This document shows positions 26,291 through 35,919 of a stretch of 64,000 bases of DNA, piece after piece (within the stretch, counting starts at the first letter, position 1; each line of letters opens with the position of its first letter). Source of the DNA: Allodiplogaster sudhausi (Eukaryota > Nematoda > Chromadorea > Rhabditida > Diplogasteridae); contig CALZFC010000251.1 in the NCBI GenBank assembly GCA_945643635.1, positions 3,067,501-3,131,500 of the forward strand. The letters run 5' to 3'. Under the pieces are notes generated by a model that was given only the letters and a program-made list of their open reading frames with translations, did not search any database and was not told the DNA's origin. Both the position numbers and the translations under genes were made by a program.

Positions 26291-27388
26291 AGAAAGAAGG
26301 AGCGAGACAGAGAGATATTGAAATTAAAGGCATTTTGAAAATATGACTAGTACGGGAGGCTCAAAATGTTGTAAGTTCATGCAAATGCTCACTATTTCTG
26401 AACCCTTTCTTGGTGGTTTTCATGCCGTGCCTTTTTATATAGCCAGCCTTCAGATGCTCCAGATGATAGTTTCTTGCTAACTGTGACAATATTTTGTAAC
26501 ATTCTATGCTGCATTTTGTCCCGTTCAATACTTTTTAAACAATTCCCCACAAATGCCATGTGAGAGCGAGAGAGACAGAGATAGAGAGATAGGGAGAGAA
26601 AGAGAACGAGATTGAGATGGAAGTCAAGAAACATGTGAGATTGAGTTGGCTACTGTGTTGGCCAATTAATCATCCTGGACGCCGTTAAATTAATTGTTGT
26701 GCGTACATATATATAATTACGTCGTTTACTATTTTATATTGGCTATAAAAGCATTGTCGCCATTATTGTGCAGAAAAAAAAATTAGAATTAGTAATAAAG
26801 AAATCTTTCTTTTTTTCCTCTAACAATAAATGTCATTTTACACCAGGCACTGGCACGTTGACGTGGTCGTTCATCGAGACGAATCGCAATCTGCACCACA
26901 CCTTCCACTCGTCGTCCGCGACATTGCCACTTGCTGCGCCGGCGCCTCTGCAGCAGGCACTGCTCAAGGGCGTGCTGGGAGGGAGTGGAGGAGGGGGAGG
27001 GGGAGGGGGAGCAAGGGTCATGGCCATTCGACCGGAGGCCATGAAGCATGCGGCGTACTCAGATCATGAGGTAAGGAGGAGGTGAAGGGAGAGAGAGAGA
27101 GGGGAGTAGCGAATTGGAGAGTAAGAGAGAAAGAGAGAGAGAGAAATGCGAGAGAGTGGAAGGAGGAACGATAGAAAGAGAGAGAGAGAGAGCGAGAGAG
27201 AGAGAGAGAGAGACGTACACAGAAAACAAGCATATATAGCTTCCATCTTCTCACAATCAGGTGCCCCTCGACGTGCTTCTCTCATTGATGATGCTCTCTC
27301 GCATCTATCTCATCGCCCGCTTCATGGTGCTTCACAGCAAGCAGTTCCAGGTCAGAGAGGGGGTCTCTCTCTCTCTCTCTCGCTCTCT

Positions 27389-27421
<33 letters not shown>

Positions 27422-28250
27422 GCTCTCTCTTTCGTTGTGCCTCACCTGTTGGTTGGGTGCACCCATGAACGGATTGCTGTTTGAGAAAAGAGGGGAGTCT
27501 CCGAAGCATGAATAACCGTACACTAGGCGAATCAAAAATTAAGGGAGGAATTTTCCAATTTTTGGAATATTAGTATTACTTTTAAAAAAACCCACATTTT
27601 GGGTTATTCTCGATATTTTATTCATATTATTTAATTTTGCAAATATATATGTATTTTCAGGACGCGTCCACTCGCACGCTCGCCGCACTCAATCGCATAC
27701 AGGTAGTTTTCCTCTGACGGCAAGCGCCTTTATAAGTTTCCATGCATTTTGCATTGATTCTCTCGCGCTTTATTCGCTAGTAATATAATGCATGTATTGA
27801 GAAAAAGAAGGAAGAACATGATAGATATGTATATTGATAGATGTTTTTTTTCCTCGTTTGATTACGGTATCTCATCTTTCTTCAAGGTGAACTTCTCGTT
27901 CGTGATGAAGACGGTGCTCGACCAACAGCCGATCCTCTTCCTCACCGTCTTCACCATTGTCTTCTGGCTCGTGACCAGCTGGTGCTTCGTTCAGTGCGAG
28001 AGGTTGGGAAGGGTAGAAGAGGGAGGGAGAGAGAAAAGGGGAGAGAGAAATTGCCTAACAAGAAGAGAGGTTGAGAGAGAGAGATGTGGAAAGAGATGCA
28101 GAGAGAGAGAGAGATAAAGAGAGATGTAGATAAAGAGAGAATGAGAGATGCATCTATGAATATTTGCAGATACGGAAGGATGGAGAGAGATGTACCATCG
28201 ATTCTCTACTCGAACGCACTCTGGTTCATAGGTGAGGCACAACGAAAGAG

Positions 28251-28324
<74 letters not shown>

Positions 28325-28439
28325 GATGAGAAGAATAGTGTGCGTTAGTGAGAAGGAGATTTAACAGGCGAGTGTGATTCAAAACTGAGAGAGAGAGAGA
28401 CATATCAAAAATAAGAGAGAGAGAGAGAGAGCGTGGGAG

Positions 28440-28481
<42 letters not shown>

Positions 28482-30116
28482 CGACCAAGAAAGTGAACGG
28501 CTAATTGAAAATGTGACTTTCACTAGTCCAAAGTCTTGCAAATGCTGATCATTTCTGAATCCACATTCGTCGGTGGTTTTAATTCCATGACTTTCTATAT
28601 ATGTAGGTATCCATTGGATAACCGTTGTGATTTGCTCTCGACGATTGTTTCACTATTCAGACAAAAAGGAAAAAAGGTGTAAAATGCTGCATGTTGGGAT
28701 AAAGGATAAAAATGCACAAGCAAATATGTTTAAGAAAAAGGAGAGGTTCTGTTTTCAGCCATAACATTCATGCTGAATGGCTACGGAGACATTGTGCCGC
28801 AGACGCACGTCGGACGCGCCATCGCAATCTTCGTTGGCGTCGTGGTCAGCATTTAGTTTTTTTTTCTTTTCTTTTTTTCTCCTTATTTTAATGCCTTCAT
28901 TGTTCAAACAAAATAAATCGATCTTTTACCAGTGAATTAAACGACAAATTAAATATACAATAATAATATTAACGCCCCCCCTCCTCAAACAACAGTAATC
29001 CATCGTTTAATCTTTCGTTTACAGAGTCAAAATACTATAAAATTTGTACACGACGGTTATATTAAACGTAATTCGCAAAAAAAAATAAATAATTGCATAT
29101 CAAAGAGAGGGAAAGATGTTAAATGGGAAACACCACTTTTTTCTTACACATAATTCAGCCAGTATGTAGATATCGTTGCGAAATTGTGCAAAAGAGCTCA
29201 GACAATGCAACTTTTTATTCTCAACGAGCCCGAAGCTCTCCAAAGGTGTCCTAAGTTGATGGTTCCTCATAGCCCGACCATCTCTACATCGATAGTAACA
29301 TTACCCCCTCTGCGCGCTTACATAAGGCACATTTCTAGGCGCGCCCTAGAATCTGCGGGTTTTCGATACAGCGAGCAGCCACTAGGCAGTGGCGCACGGC
29401 ACGCCGCCCCATGGGAGAGCGAGAGAGTGCACAGACATAAGAGACACCAAGCAAGCTGTGTAAGTGAAAGGGGGAAGCAGCCGTGCTATCGAACGGGCTG
29501 CCTACACATCTGTACATACATCTGTTCACCTTTACTTATCTGACAGAGGCGTAGACTGGTTACAAAATAAGTCTAGTTATCTTCGAAAGATTACTTACAA
29601 TTAGATTACACGCACAGCCCTCATAAAATATAATCAATCTTAAATATTAAAAATTTTGCATTTCAATAAGAATTAAATTTGAAAAAAAAAATTTTTTTAC
29701 ACTATACTACATACATGTGTGTATTCACCAAAAAAAAAATCAAAAATTGAATATATTCACATGAGCTTTTAAAGGTAAAGACGTTTAAAAATGTACTGGT
29801 AATAAGAAAGGAAACCTTTCTTATCAGGGTGCGATAATCAGCTCGATCCTGATCGCCGTGATCTCGCGCAACATTCTACTGTCGCAGGGGCAGCGCAACG
29901 TCAACAACTTTATGAATGACTCCAAGCTCACTCGAGAGCACAAACACGCAGCGGCCAAGGTCCTTTCTCTCTCTCTCTCTCTCTCTCTCGCTCTCTCACT
30001 ATCTCTGTCGCTGTCTATTCCGCAGTTTCGATCTCTCTGTCTATGTCTCTCTTATCAACCACATTATCTGCCCCCCACCTTCTACATGCTCCCTATTTCC
30101 AAATTCTATGAGCTTC

Positions 30117-30161
<45 letters not shown>

Positions 30162-32014
30162 TCTACTTTTCGATCTCAATCTCCTCGCTCGTATTCTCAT
30201 ATTATTCATTCCCTACACCACTCTCCCTCCCTCGCCCCATTGTTCTTGCTTTCCCGCTCCACCTTCTCTCCCTTCCCTCTCTCTCTCTCTCCCTCTCTCT
30301 CCCTCTCTTTCCTCCCTTCTCAGGTCCTCCAGCAGACCTGGCACATCCACAAGTGTCTCCGCTCTGCCGAGCCCTGCTCTGACGCAACTCTCCGCTGGCA
30401 CCAGCGACGTTTCCTCAACGCGATTCACAAGTAGGCTTTGGGAAATGGCAAAAAAAACATGTTAAAAAATAAATATGTTTAGACGTAGTTATTGCTTGAA
30501 TTTATATATTAGTAATTGTGTTACTTATTAAAATTATTAGTGTTATATCAATGCTACGCTACAGATTCCGCTCGATCAAGAATGAGATGCGCATCTTCGC
30601 TGAGAACAATTCGGTGAACACGCAGCAAGTGACGCGGGTAAAAATAGCTGTTATCATTTAATAATTAACATAAAGATTTGTACTTTTATCTAAAAAAAAC
30701 AACATTTCATTTATGAATAAATGCCTTTTAAAAGCTTTTTTTTTTTTATTCTCCAGCTGGTCGCCGAAATGCACTCGTCGATGCAGCGGCTATGCAATGC
30801 GCAGGATGAGATGCGCGCGCAGATTGAGGTTGTTTATTTACTTATTTTTTATTATAAAATTTTTTTTTACTTTTACAATATAAAGTTTATTAATAAATTA
30901 AAGGAGGGACGATCATTGAAGAAATAATTAATGGAGGTTCAAATTTCCCCATGCTCATCCTCTGAGTAGGCCCTCTCATTCTCGCATGCTTTTAAGCAGG
31001 TCGCTGAACGGAAAAAGTACACGCGAAGGGAGGCTTCAATTTGAAATCTGACACATAAATTTTCGCCAATCTCCCTACTTTAATACCAATTAATATGACT
31101 AATTTGACAACGAATGATGTTGTCGAAATTTTATCTTGACTTCAAAATCTAGTGATCGAAGCATCTAAATGCTAGATATACAAAATGCAATGAATTGAAA
31201 ACCACCTGGGCAGGGTCCAGAAATGGTTAGCAAGATTATTGACTAGATCTCCATCTCACTCTCGCCCAATATTTCTCTCGCTCTCTTTCACTCTTTCTCT
31301 CTTTCTCTCTTTCACCCTCTCTCTCTCACTCTCTCACTAAATTTCCTTCGCACCTTTGCAATATATATATATATGTATATTATTGCATACTCACAATGTT
31401 TTTACTCTCTGCAGGTGCTGCAGCGCGCCGTGCGCAACCACTTCCTCCACCACCAGAATTGCACGCCGCCAGCTCCGCCGCCGCCCGCGCCTCAGCAACC
31501 GCCGGCCACCGCCGCGGCTGCCGCCTATCATCCCGGCGGGGGGAACACGCCAAATTCAAGGTAAAATTATTTATTGACCCAATATGCTTATGTACTAGGT
31601 ACATGCGTAATTTCATGCATACACATGCACAAACATCTCCCGGTGATTTAATGCCAACATTCTCAAGATAAATATCCGATGCTGTGACCATGACTTTCAA
31701 TGAACTTGTATTCAACGTGACTAAACGAATCTATAAATTAATTGCTATTGACCAAACAGACCATAAAAGTGAAAATACTACTTGAAGGGGAGAAGGGAAG
31801 AGTACACATGAAAGACAGAAAAAAAAGAGAAAGGGAGAGAGATAAAGAGAGAAACAGCGAGACTTAAAAAGAAATAGACTACTACTGCTGCCTTTGTAGA
31901 CCCGGCTCCGGCAGCGGCGTGCCCCCTCCTCCGCACTACTCGTCTCATCACTCGCGGGCCGACAGCTACAACTCAAAGCGGCGGCGGGCATTCACCGTCG
32001 ATGCGAGCAACTGA
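18047..32014 (+). CDS. kcnl: Small-conductance Ca2+-activated K+ channel (SK/KCNN family), 21-exon gene
   Basis: SK channels are tetrameric plasma-membrane K+ channels opened by Ca2+ through calmodulin bound to the C-terminus. My model joins 18047-18304, 19056-19191, 23455-23634, 24203-24330, 24831-24958, 25196-25308, 25556-25617, 25864-25959, 26127-26235, 26847-27070, 27261-27350, 27661-27702, 27887-28002, 28170-28231, 28759-28844, 29828-29959, 30324-30430, 30565-30637, 30757-30828, 31415-31560 and 31900-32014. Every junction agrees in phase and the sum is 825 codons with the stop, which is strong support. Recognisable SK segments include GADDWR after S2, LIARFMVLHSK in S4, GYGDIVP in the pore, and NNFMNDSKLTREHKHAAAK and RRFLNAIHKFRSIK in the calmodulin-binding domain. 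ATG 18047 is the first Met of its exon, but that exon is open upstream to a TGCTACAG acceptor in phase 0, so earlier exons (6-8 kb) may exist. Introns are large and full of CT/GA repeats. Confidence 0.92.
20213..20430. repeat. GA microsatellite block in SK intron 2
   Basis: GA with GTGAAAGACA interruptions. Neighbouring CT tracts at about 20980-21097 and GA at 21225-21420 lie in the same intron, so complementary tracts face each other. Confidence 0.85.
24053..24192 (+). repeat. Degenerate tandem repeat before an SK exon
   Basis: Six variants of ACCAAAATACGG/ACCAAAATACTG (with TTAGAAAAATA and CCAAAAATAC derivatives) are spaced 16-31 bp apart and end 11 bp before the acceptor of exon 24203. 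Confidence 0.6.
25196..26235 (+). CDS. kcnl: SK channel: S1, S2 and S3 exons
   Basis: Four exons (25196-25308, 25556-25617, 25864-25959, 26127-26235). S1 spans the first two (MDRALVLALLG joined to VIVMIVDGEI), S2 is LLTTIVLLTQIVLYHHNEIM, and the S2-S3 region has the SK hallmark GADDWRVVMT, followed by S3 (FATELLLCAFCPMPG). Vertebrate SK has NGADDWRIAMTYER and ends S3 with a similar PIPG. Three of the four exons are entered from long CT microsatellites that serve as the polypyrimidine tract. Confidence 0.9.
26847..27070 (+). CDS. kcnl: SK channel: enlarged S3-S4 linker exon
   Basis: Begins GTGTLTWSFIETNRN, equivalent to the SK segment after S3 (family form GNYTFTW). It then adds a His/Ser stretch, an Ala/Pro segment and a run of eight Gly before VMAIRPEAMK. 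About 75 residues replace roughly 20 in vertebrate SK channels. It is phase 1 in, phase 0 out, with donor GAG/GTAAGG. The linker is predicted extracellular. Confidence 0.85.
27261..28002 (+). CDS. kcnl: SK channel: S4, S4-S5 linker and S5 exons
   Basis: Exons 27261-27350 (VPLDVLLSLMMLSRIYLIAR, then FMVLHSKQFQ), 27661-27702 (DASTRTLAALNRIQ) and 27887-28002 (VNFSFVMKTVLDQQP, then the S5 helix FLTVFTIVFWLVTSW and CFVQCER). They align with SK S4 (FLRLYLIARVMLLHSK), the ALNKI linker that contacts calmodulin in SK structures, and S5. The 42-bp linker exon and the S5 exon are the two pieces most often found duplicated downstream at 45-54.7 kb. Confidence 0.92.
28170..28844 (+). CDS. kcnl: SK channel: turret and pore exons with unusual filter
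   Basis: Exon 28170-28231 gives the turret and pore helix start (YGRMERDVPSILYSNALWFI). Exon 28759-28844 gives AITFMLNGYGDIVPQTHVGR and then the start of S6 (AIAIFVGVV). GYGD is intact, but the two residues before it are L and N; canonical SK reads S-I-G-Y-G-D. The codons are unambiguous in the sequence. Confidence 0.92.
28236..28480. repeat. GA microsatellite blocks in SK intron before the pore exon
   Basis: Two long GA runs (about 28246-28320 and 28388-28478) lie just after the turret exon donor. Confidence 0.9.
29828..30637 (+). CDS. kcnl: SK channel: S6 and calmodulin-binding domain exons
   Basis: Exon 29828-29959 encodes the S6 end (GAIISSILIAVISRN) and the start of the CaMBD (NNFMNDSKLTREHKHAAAK). 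Exon 30324-30430 continues VLQQTWHIHK to RRFLNAIHK. Exon 30565-30637 encodes FRSIKNEMRIFAENNS. These align through the whole SK CaMBD, which holds constitutively bound calmodulin. An insertion RSAEPCSDATL replaces the family loop before the second helix. Confidence 0.92.
30757..32014 (+). CDS. kcnl: SK channel: C-terminal coiled coil and Pro/Ala tail
   Basis: Exon 30757-30828 (LVAEMHSSMQRLCNAQDEM) matches the C-terminal coiled coil involved in SK assembly. Exon 31415-31560 starts VLQRAVRNHFLHHQNC and becomes a Pro/Ala-rich tract. Exon 31900-32014 ends RRRAFTVDASN and a TGA at 32012-32014. Both the coiled-coil exon and the Pro/Ala exon occur as broken copies further downstream. Confidence 0.9.
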
Positions 32015-32851
32015 AGGGGAACGGGCCGTGAAATGGGAACGAGAAGAAGGGACCGGGCCGTGGAATGGGAAGGGGACGAAAGGACCGGGCCGTGGAATGG
32101 GAAGGGGACGATTCTTAAGGCGCACTAGAAATCTGTAAAGAATACAATTCCTCACTCTTCAGCCTTTCATCTCTCTCCCTCTCTCTCTCTTTCTCTGAAT
32201 CTCTCTCTCGCTCGCTCTCTTTCTCTTTCTCAGCCCCATTTACTCTCACTCTCTCTTTCTTTCTATGACTTTTTCTCTCCCACTCTCCCTCGTATCTTCC
32301 TCAAAAGCCTTATTTCAGCCGCAAGATTTTCTCGTTCACTTTCCTGCTTTCCCCTGATCTTCTCTGCCTCAACTGTACAGACCTTTAACCGCTTATGAAA
32401 AAAAAACTAGAAGACAAATTTTACAATCTCAAATGTTTCCTTTTGCTTTTGATTAGCACGATAGAATAATTTTTACAAGGTTATTATCAGAATTTATCGT
32501 TCGAAAGACTCGCCTTGTAAGTGTTCATAACCATGCAGATCTCGCACCAAAACGACGATGACTCATCCAAAGTCACCGATTTCGCCGAATCTGCATTGTT
32601 GAGCTGAAAAAAGATTGTTTGGATTTATCCGCTTTAATTACGGGTAGAAAATGCCTCTCGTGATATTCCCTTTTTATAGCCATTCGCTGGAAGAGAGAAA
32701 TTTGAGCTTTTCAAAAGAAGTTGTCATTTCTTCCATGTATTTTTTTCTCGAGAAGTTTCACTACATTTCTTTTCAGAAGATTGTCAAACTCGTGTCTTGA
32801 TCTGTGAAATATTTCCAAAGTGATGATCTCCTTTCGCTTCCCTCTCAGTAT

Positions 32852-32893
<42 letters not shown>

Positions 32894-34380
32894 CTCTCTC
32901 CTTCTCATCTTTCTCTCTAGCTCTCTCTATTTCTCTCTACTCCTTTCCCTTTCTTTCTCATATTTTTTCCTCTAATGATAACTCTTTTCCTATTCGTCAT
33001 TCCATTTAGATACCAGAACAGTTTTATTGGATGCGGGTAATTGCAAATAAAGCATAAATTTATGACTCCAAAATAACAACAAATAAACAATTGGTTAAAA
33101 AAAATACCGTTCAATTGAATTATTCCTCATTTTGGTTGTCGTTTCTCTGCACCAAAAGTTGCATTTTGAGTACGGAACTCGCTTCGGGAAGAAGTCTGAA
33201 AGAATTCAAGTTATTTTTGATTTACCAACTTCGCCTAATGAAACAGAACGTGTTAAATTGGTTTTGAATTAAAAATTAAATTTTCTCAAATTAAATTGAA
33301 TTCTCTCCTCACAGGTGGTTTCTTACCGGACAATACATGATATAGGCGACGCTAGAATGGATCACCTTTGATCAAATCCGCGACTAGCGTTCATGCATAA
33401 AAATTTCAAATTAAAATATTCCCGCCAACATTATCATGACGCGTCTGCAGCTCCTCGGTTCAACTGATAGTAGTCGCCAATTCGTTGTAGTCAATAGCCC
33501 CGCCCTTGTTCTGGCGACAACACGTCTTCAGCAGCTCTCCCATGAAGATTTCGTTGAACAGGTGCAAACTTACGTACTTGATTCATTTTTATTATTTTAA
33601 GCATTTCTCTACGTTCTTCCATCAGTGCTAATTGTAAGAAAGAATACCTCGCTTTATTATGAGATTGAATTTAAAATAAAGCAATCGAATAGGAAGACTA
33701 AATACCGTGTTTTCTCTGATAGAACTACAAAATAAACACAGCGGGGAGCATTTATAATAAAGAAGATCATCTTCGCAATACCACCCTGTTTAGATCCAAG
33801 GTGGTTTACAATGTGAGAAATATGGCAAATGATAGTTCTCTTTTTAATTGTTGCTCGTTGTCGTTTTCAGCGGCGAATAGAAATTAAGACTAGTTCGTTC
33901 ATTACTATTATTACAGTTCTGCACCACCAAAATTAAAAACGACTCAAATCCATGTAAACTGCAACTTTGGAAACTGAACAATTATGAAGATAGTTCGCGC
34001 AAAGTACCATATCGCTAGATTTTAAGAACACAAAGTGCATAAAAAGTTCAAAGAATAGAAAAGTTCGTTCAGATTTCAATCTGATTCTGCAAAGTAGAGA
34101 GCATAGGCATCAATCAGTTCTTCCTACATTGGAGTTCGCGAGTGGTCGACTCGCTGCAAGCCTTCTACAATGAACGTCAGCTTGCATTTTCTCTACAATA
34201 TTTCTTTGCAATAACACATATTTCCCCCACACTTTTTTAATAGTAAAAAATATAAATGTATACATACATACATATGTATACTAATATTTAATCAAAATAA
34301 TCACAGCTTGCTCTCTTTCTTTTTCTCTGTTTCTTTTTTGCCCCTCGAATCATGATAGCAATGGGGATTAATGTGCTCTC
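32015..34380. other. 3' flank of SK gene with first copy of the downstream repeat unit
   Basis: The first 150 bp contains repeats of GGACCGGGCCGTGGAATGGG. From about 32850 a CT tract and then AT-rich sequence (GGAGTACGG-type block at 33168, CCTCACAGGTGGTTTCTTAC at 33308, EF-hand-like minus-strand segment at about 33466-33565) forms the first copy of a unit repeated several times between 38 and 55 kb. No complete gene is seen. Confidence 0.6.
33466..33565 (-). pseudogene. EF-hand-like exon fragment, copy 1
   Basis: On the minus strand a short open segment reads EIFMGELLKTCCRQNKGGAI and continues DYNELATTIS to a stop. The NKGGAIDYNELA part resembles an EF-hand loop (NKDGxIDYxEF type). The same segment recurs at about 39425-39530, 43600-43670 and 51215-51310, each diverged. 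The parent gene is not in the window. Confidence 0.4.
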
Positions 34381-35199
34381 TCACCACGCTATCTCCTCGA
34401 TCCTTTGCTTTCTCACCCCTCGCCTCTCATTCACAGCCTTCTCAGGTCTCTGCAGACCACATCTCTCTGTTTCTTTCCTTCGTTTCGATTGAAATTCAAA
34501 ACCAGGATGCGTGAATGAAGTGGTCGCAGAGAAGGAGAGAAGAGGATGGCTTAGATGGCTTATGCTCTTCTTTTTCTCTTGCCGAGCACGAGTAGAGATG
34601 GTAGACGAAGATATGGGATGATATTCGGTGGCTGATTCAGATTCAGTCGGATTTTCTCTCAGCCTCCTGTTCTCTCTCTTAGTGCAATCTCTCTCACTGC
34701 ACAAGTTGCCATATCGCGAGCGCGATCGGCTACGCGAAGGAGAAAGAGAAGAAGTGCGTGAAGAGGGAGAGAGAGAACGCGTGTACTTGCGCCCAAAGTT
34801 CTTTGGGCAAATTGACTGATGATGAACGCGGCAACAGTTATGACAAATTTCTTTGTCACAGACCTGAGCGCTGTGATTTGTGCCTAGGCAGTTCCAACAG
34901 GCACCTTCTTTGGCAATTAATTTTCGGCGCTGATAAAGATTCTGAACCATTCGGCATTCCTCTGAGGAATGATTTCTCTTGCAAAAGAAGCATAACGGCT
35001 CTTCTTTTGAAGTGGAAAGGATAGAAGGGGATGATGAATTTTTCAGTGATAATTTTTTTGGCAGAAAATCCTTATACTGAGAGAAGGGATTATCTCTTTC
35101 AAGAATGGCATTTTCTTGTAATTCTTGTATGTAAATGTCCCATTCTACAAGCTCTCCCTTATCAAGAGCTATGAGAAAAACCAAGAACCAATGAGTCAT
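34381..35199 (-). mobile_element. BEL/Pao-type LTR retrotransposon gag remnant
   Basis: A 272-codon minus-strand ORF has three closely spaced Cys/His knuckles: CFFCKRNHSSEEC, CWNCLGTNHSAQVC and CHNCCRVHHQSIC. The spacing and the linker (YQRRKLIAKEGACWNC) are typical of Pao/BEL gag C-termini, where these knuckles bind genomic RNA. Upstream is a gag-like segment (YIQELQENAILERDNPFSQY). An Arg/Ser-rich tail follows the knuckles. No protease or reverse transcriptase follows on the minus strand below 34381 and no LTR pair was seen, so it is a fragment. It lies between the SK and BCNT genes, opposite in strand to both. The ORF's Met is internal to the ancestral gag and not a real start. Confidence 0.7.
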
Positions 35200-35270
35200 T
35201 CCTCGTATTGAAGCAAGTCAGACGAGACAGAGAAGGTGGAAGATGGTGTGAAGTTCTTACTTGCAGTACA

Positions 35271-35410
35271 GCGCCGCTCCGTGTAGTGACGTTGACGAAG
35301 GAAGAATTGGAAGAGGGAGGGGGGGGGGGGGGTCCGCCGAACTCCGTGTAGTAGCGCTGACGAGAAGAAGGAAAGGAATGGAAATTGCTGGTCACTCCGT
35401 GTAGTGTTCA
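35271..35410. repeat. Three copies of CTCCGTGTAGT with a long poly-G run
   Basis: CTCCGTGTAGT(G/A) occurs at about 35277, 35342 and 35395. A run of about 15 G lies at 35319-35333. It probably belongs to the retroelement remnant next to it. Confidence 0.6.
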
Positions 35411-35919
35411 GCAGCAGGGGTTAAAGGGACTGCCGGGCCCCTTGTAGCAGGGCAGTAGCAAAGGAACAGAAGGAAGGGCTCAACGACGCACCAATATTCT
35501 GGCCCTTGCTTCTCCCTTCTTCTGTTCGGCATTTAATAACGACGAATCAATGCAGGAACATAATAGCACAACGCAAGTAGTAATTTATGGCAGCAACATG
35601 TCAGTGGTAGAATGGATGTGAAAGTGATAGAAAAGAAAGATCAGCCAGGGGCGTGGCCTTGGGCGAGGCTATTCCCCGCCCATGGTTCGCCAGAACAGTA
35701 CCCTTACTTTGCTTTATATTATTATTTCTTTCAAAAATTAAGGTTTTCTAAGATTCATATGCTATAAAATTAAATCTATATGCCATCCCATACAATAAAT
35801 ATCTTGATCTCTGCGACCCGAGGTTTATACGAGGGCATTTTTTCTTCTAATTTTTTCTGTAGCTGTGCACTCATGATTTATTTCTTGGAATGCTTATAAT
35901 AAGCCTGCATATTGTCCAG

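Noticed and set aside
29184..29543. 119-codon + ORF in the SK intron before S6
   Set aside because: Intronic between two phase-matched SK exons; no domain, and possibly an old repeat.
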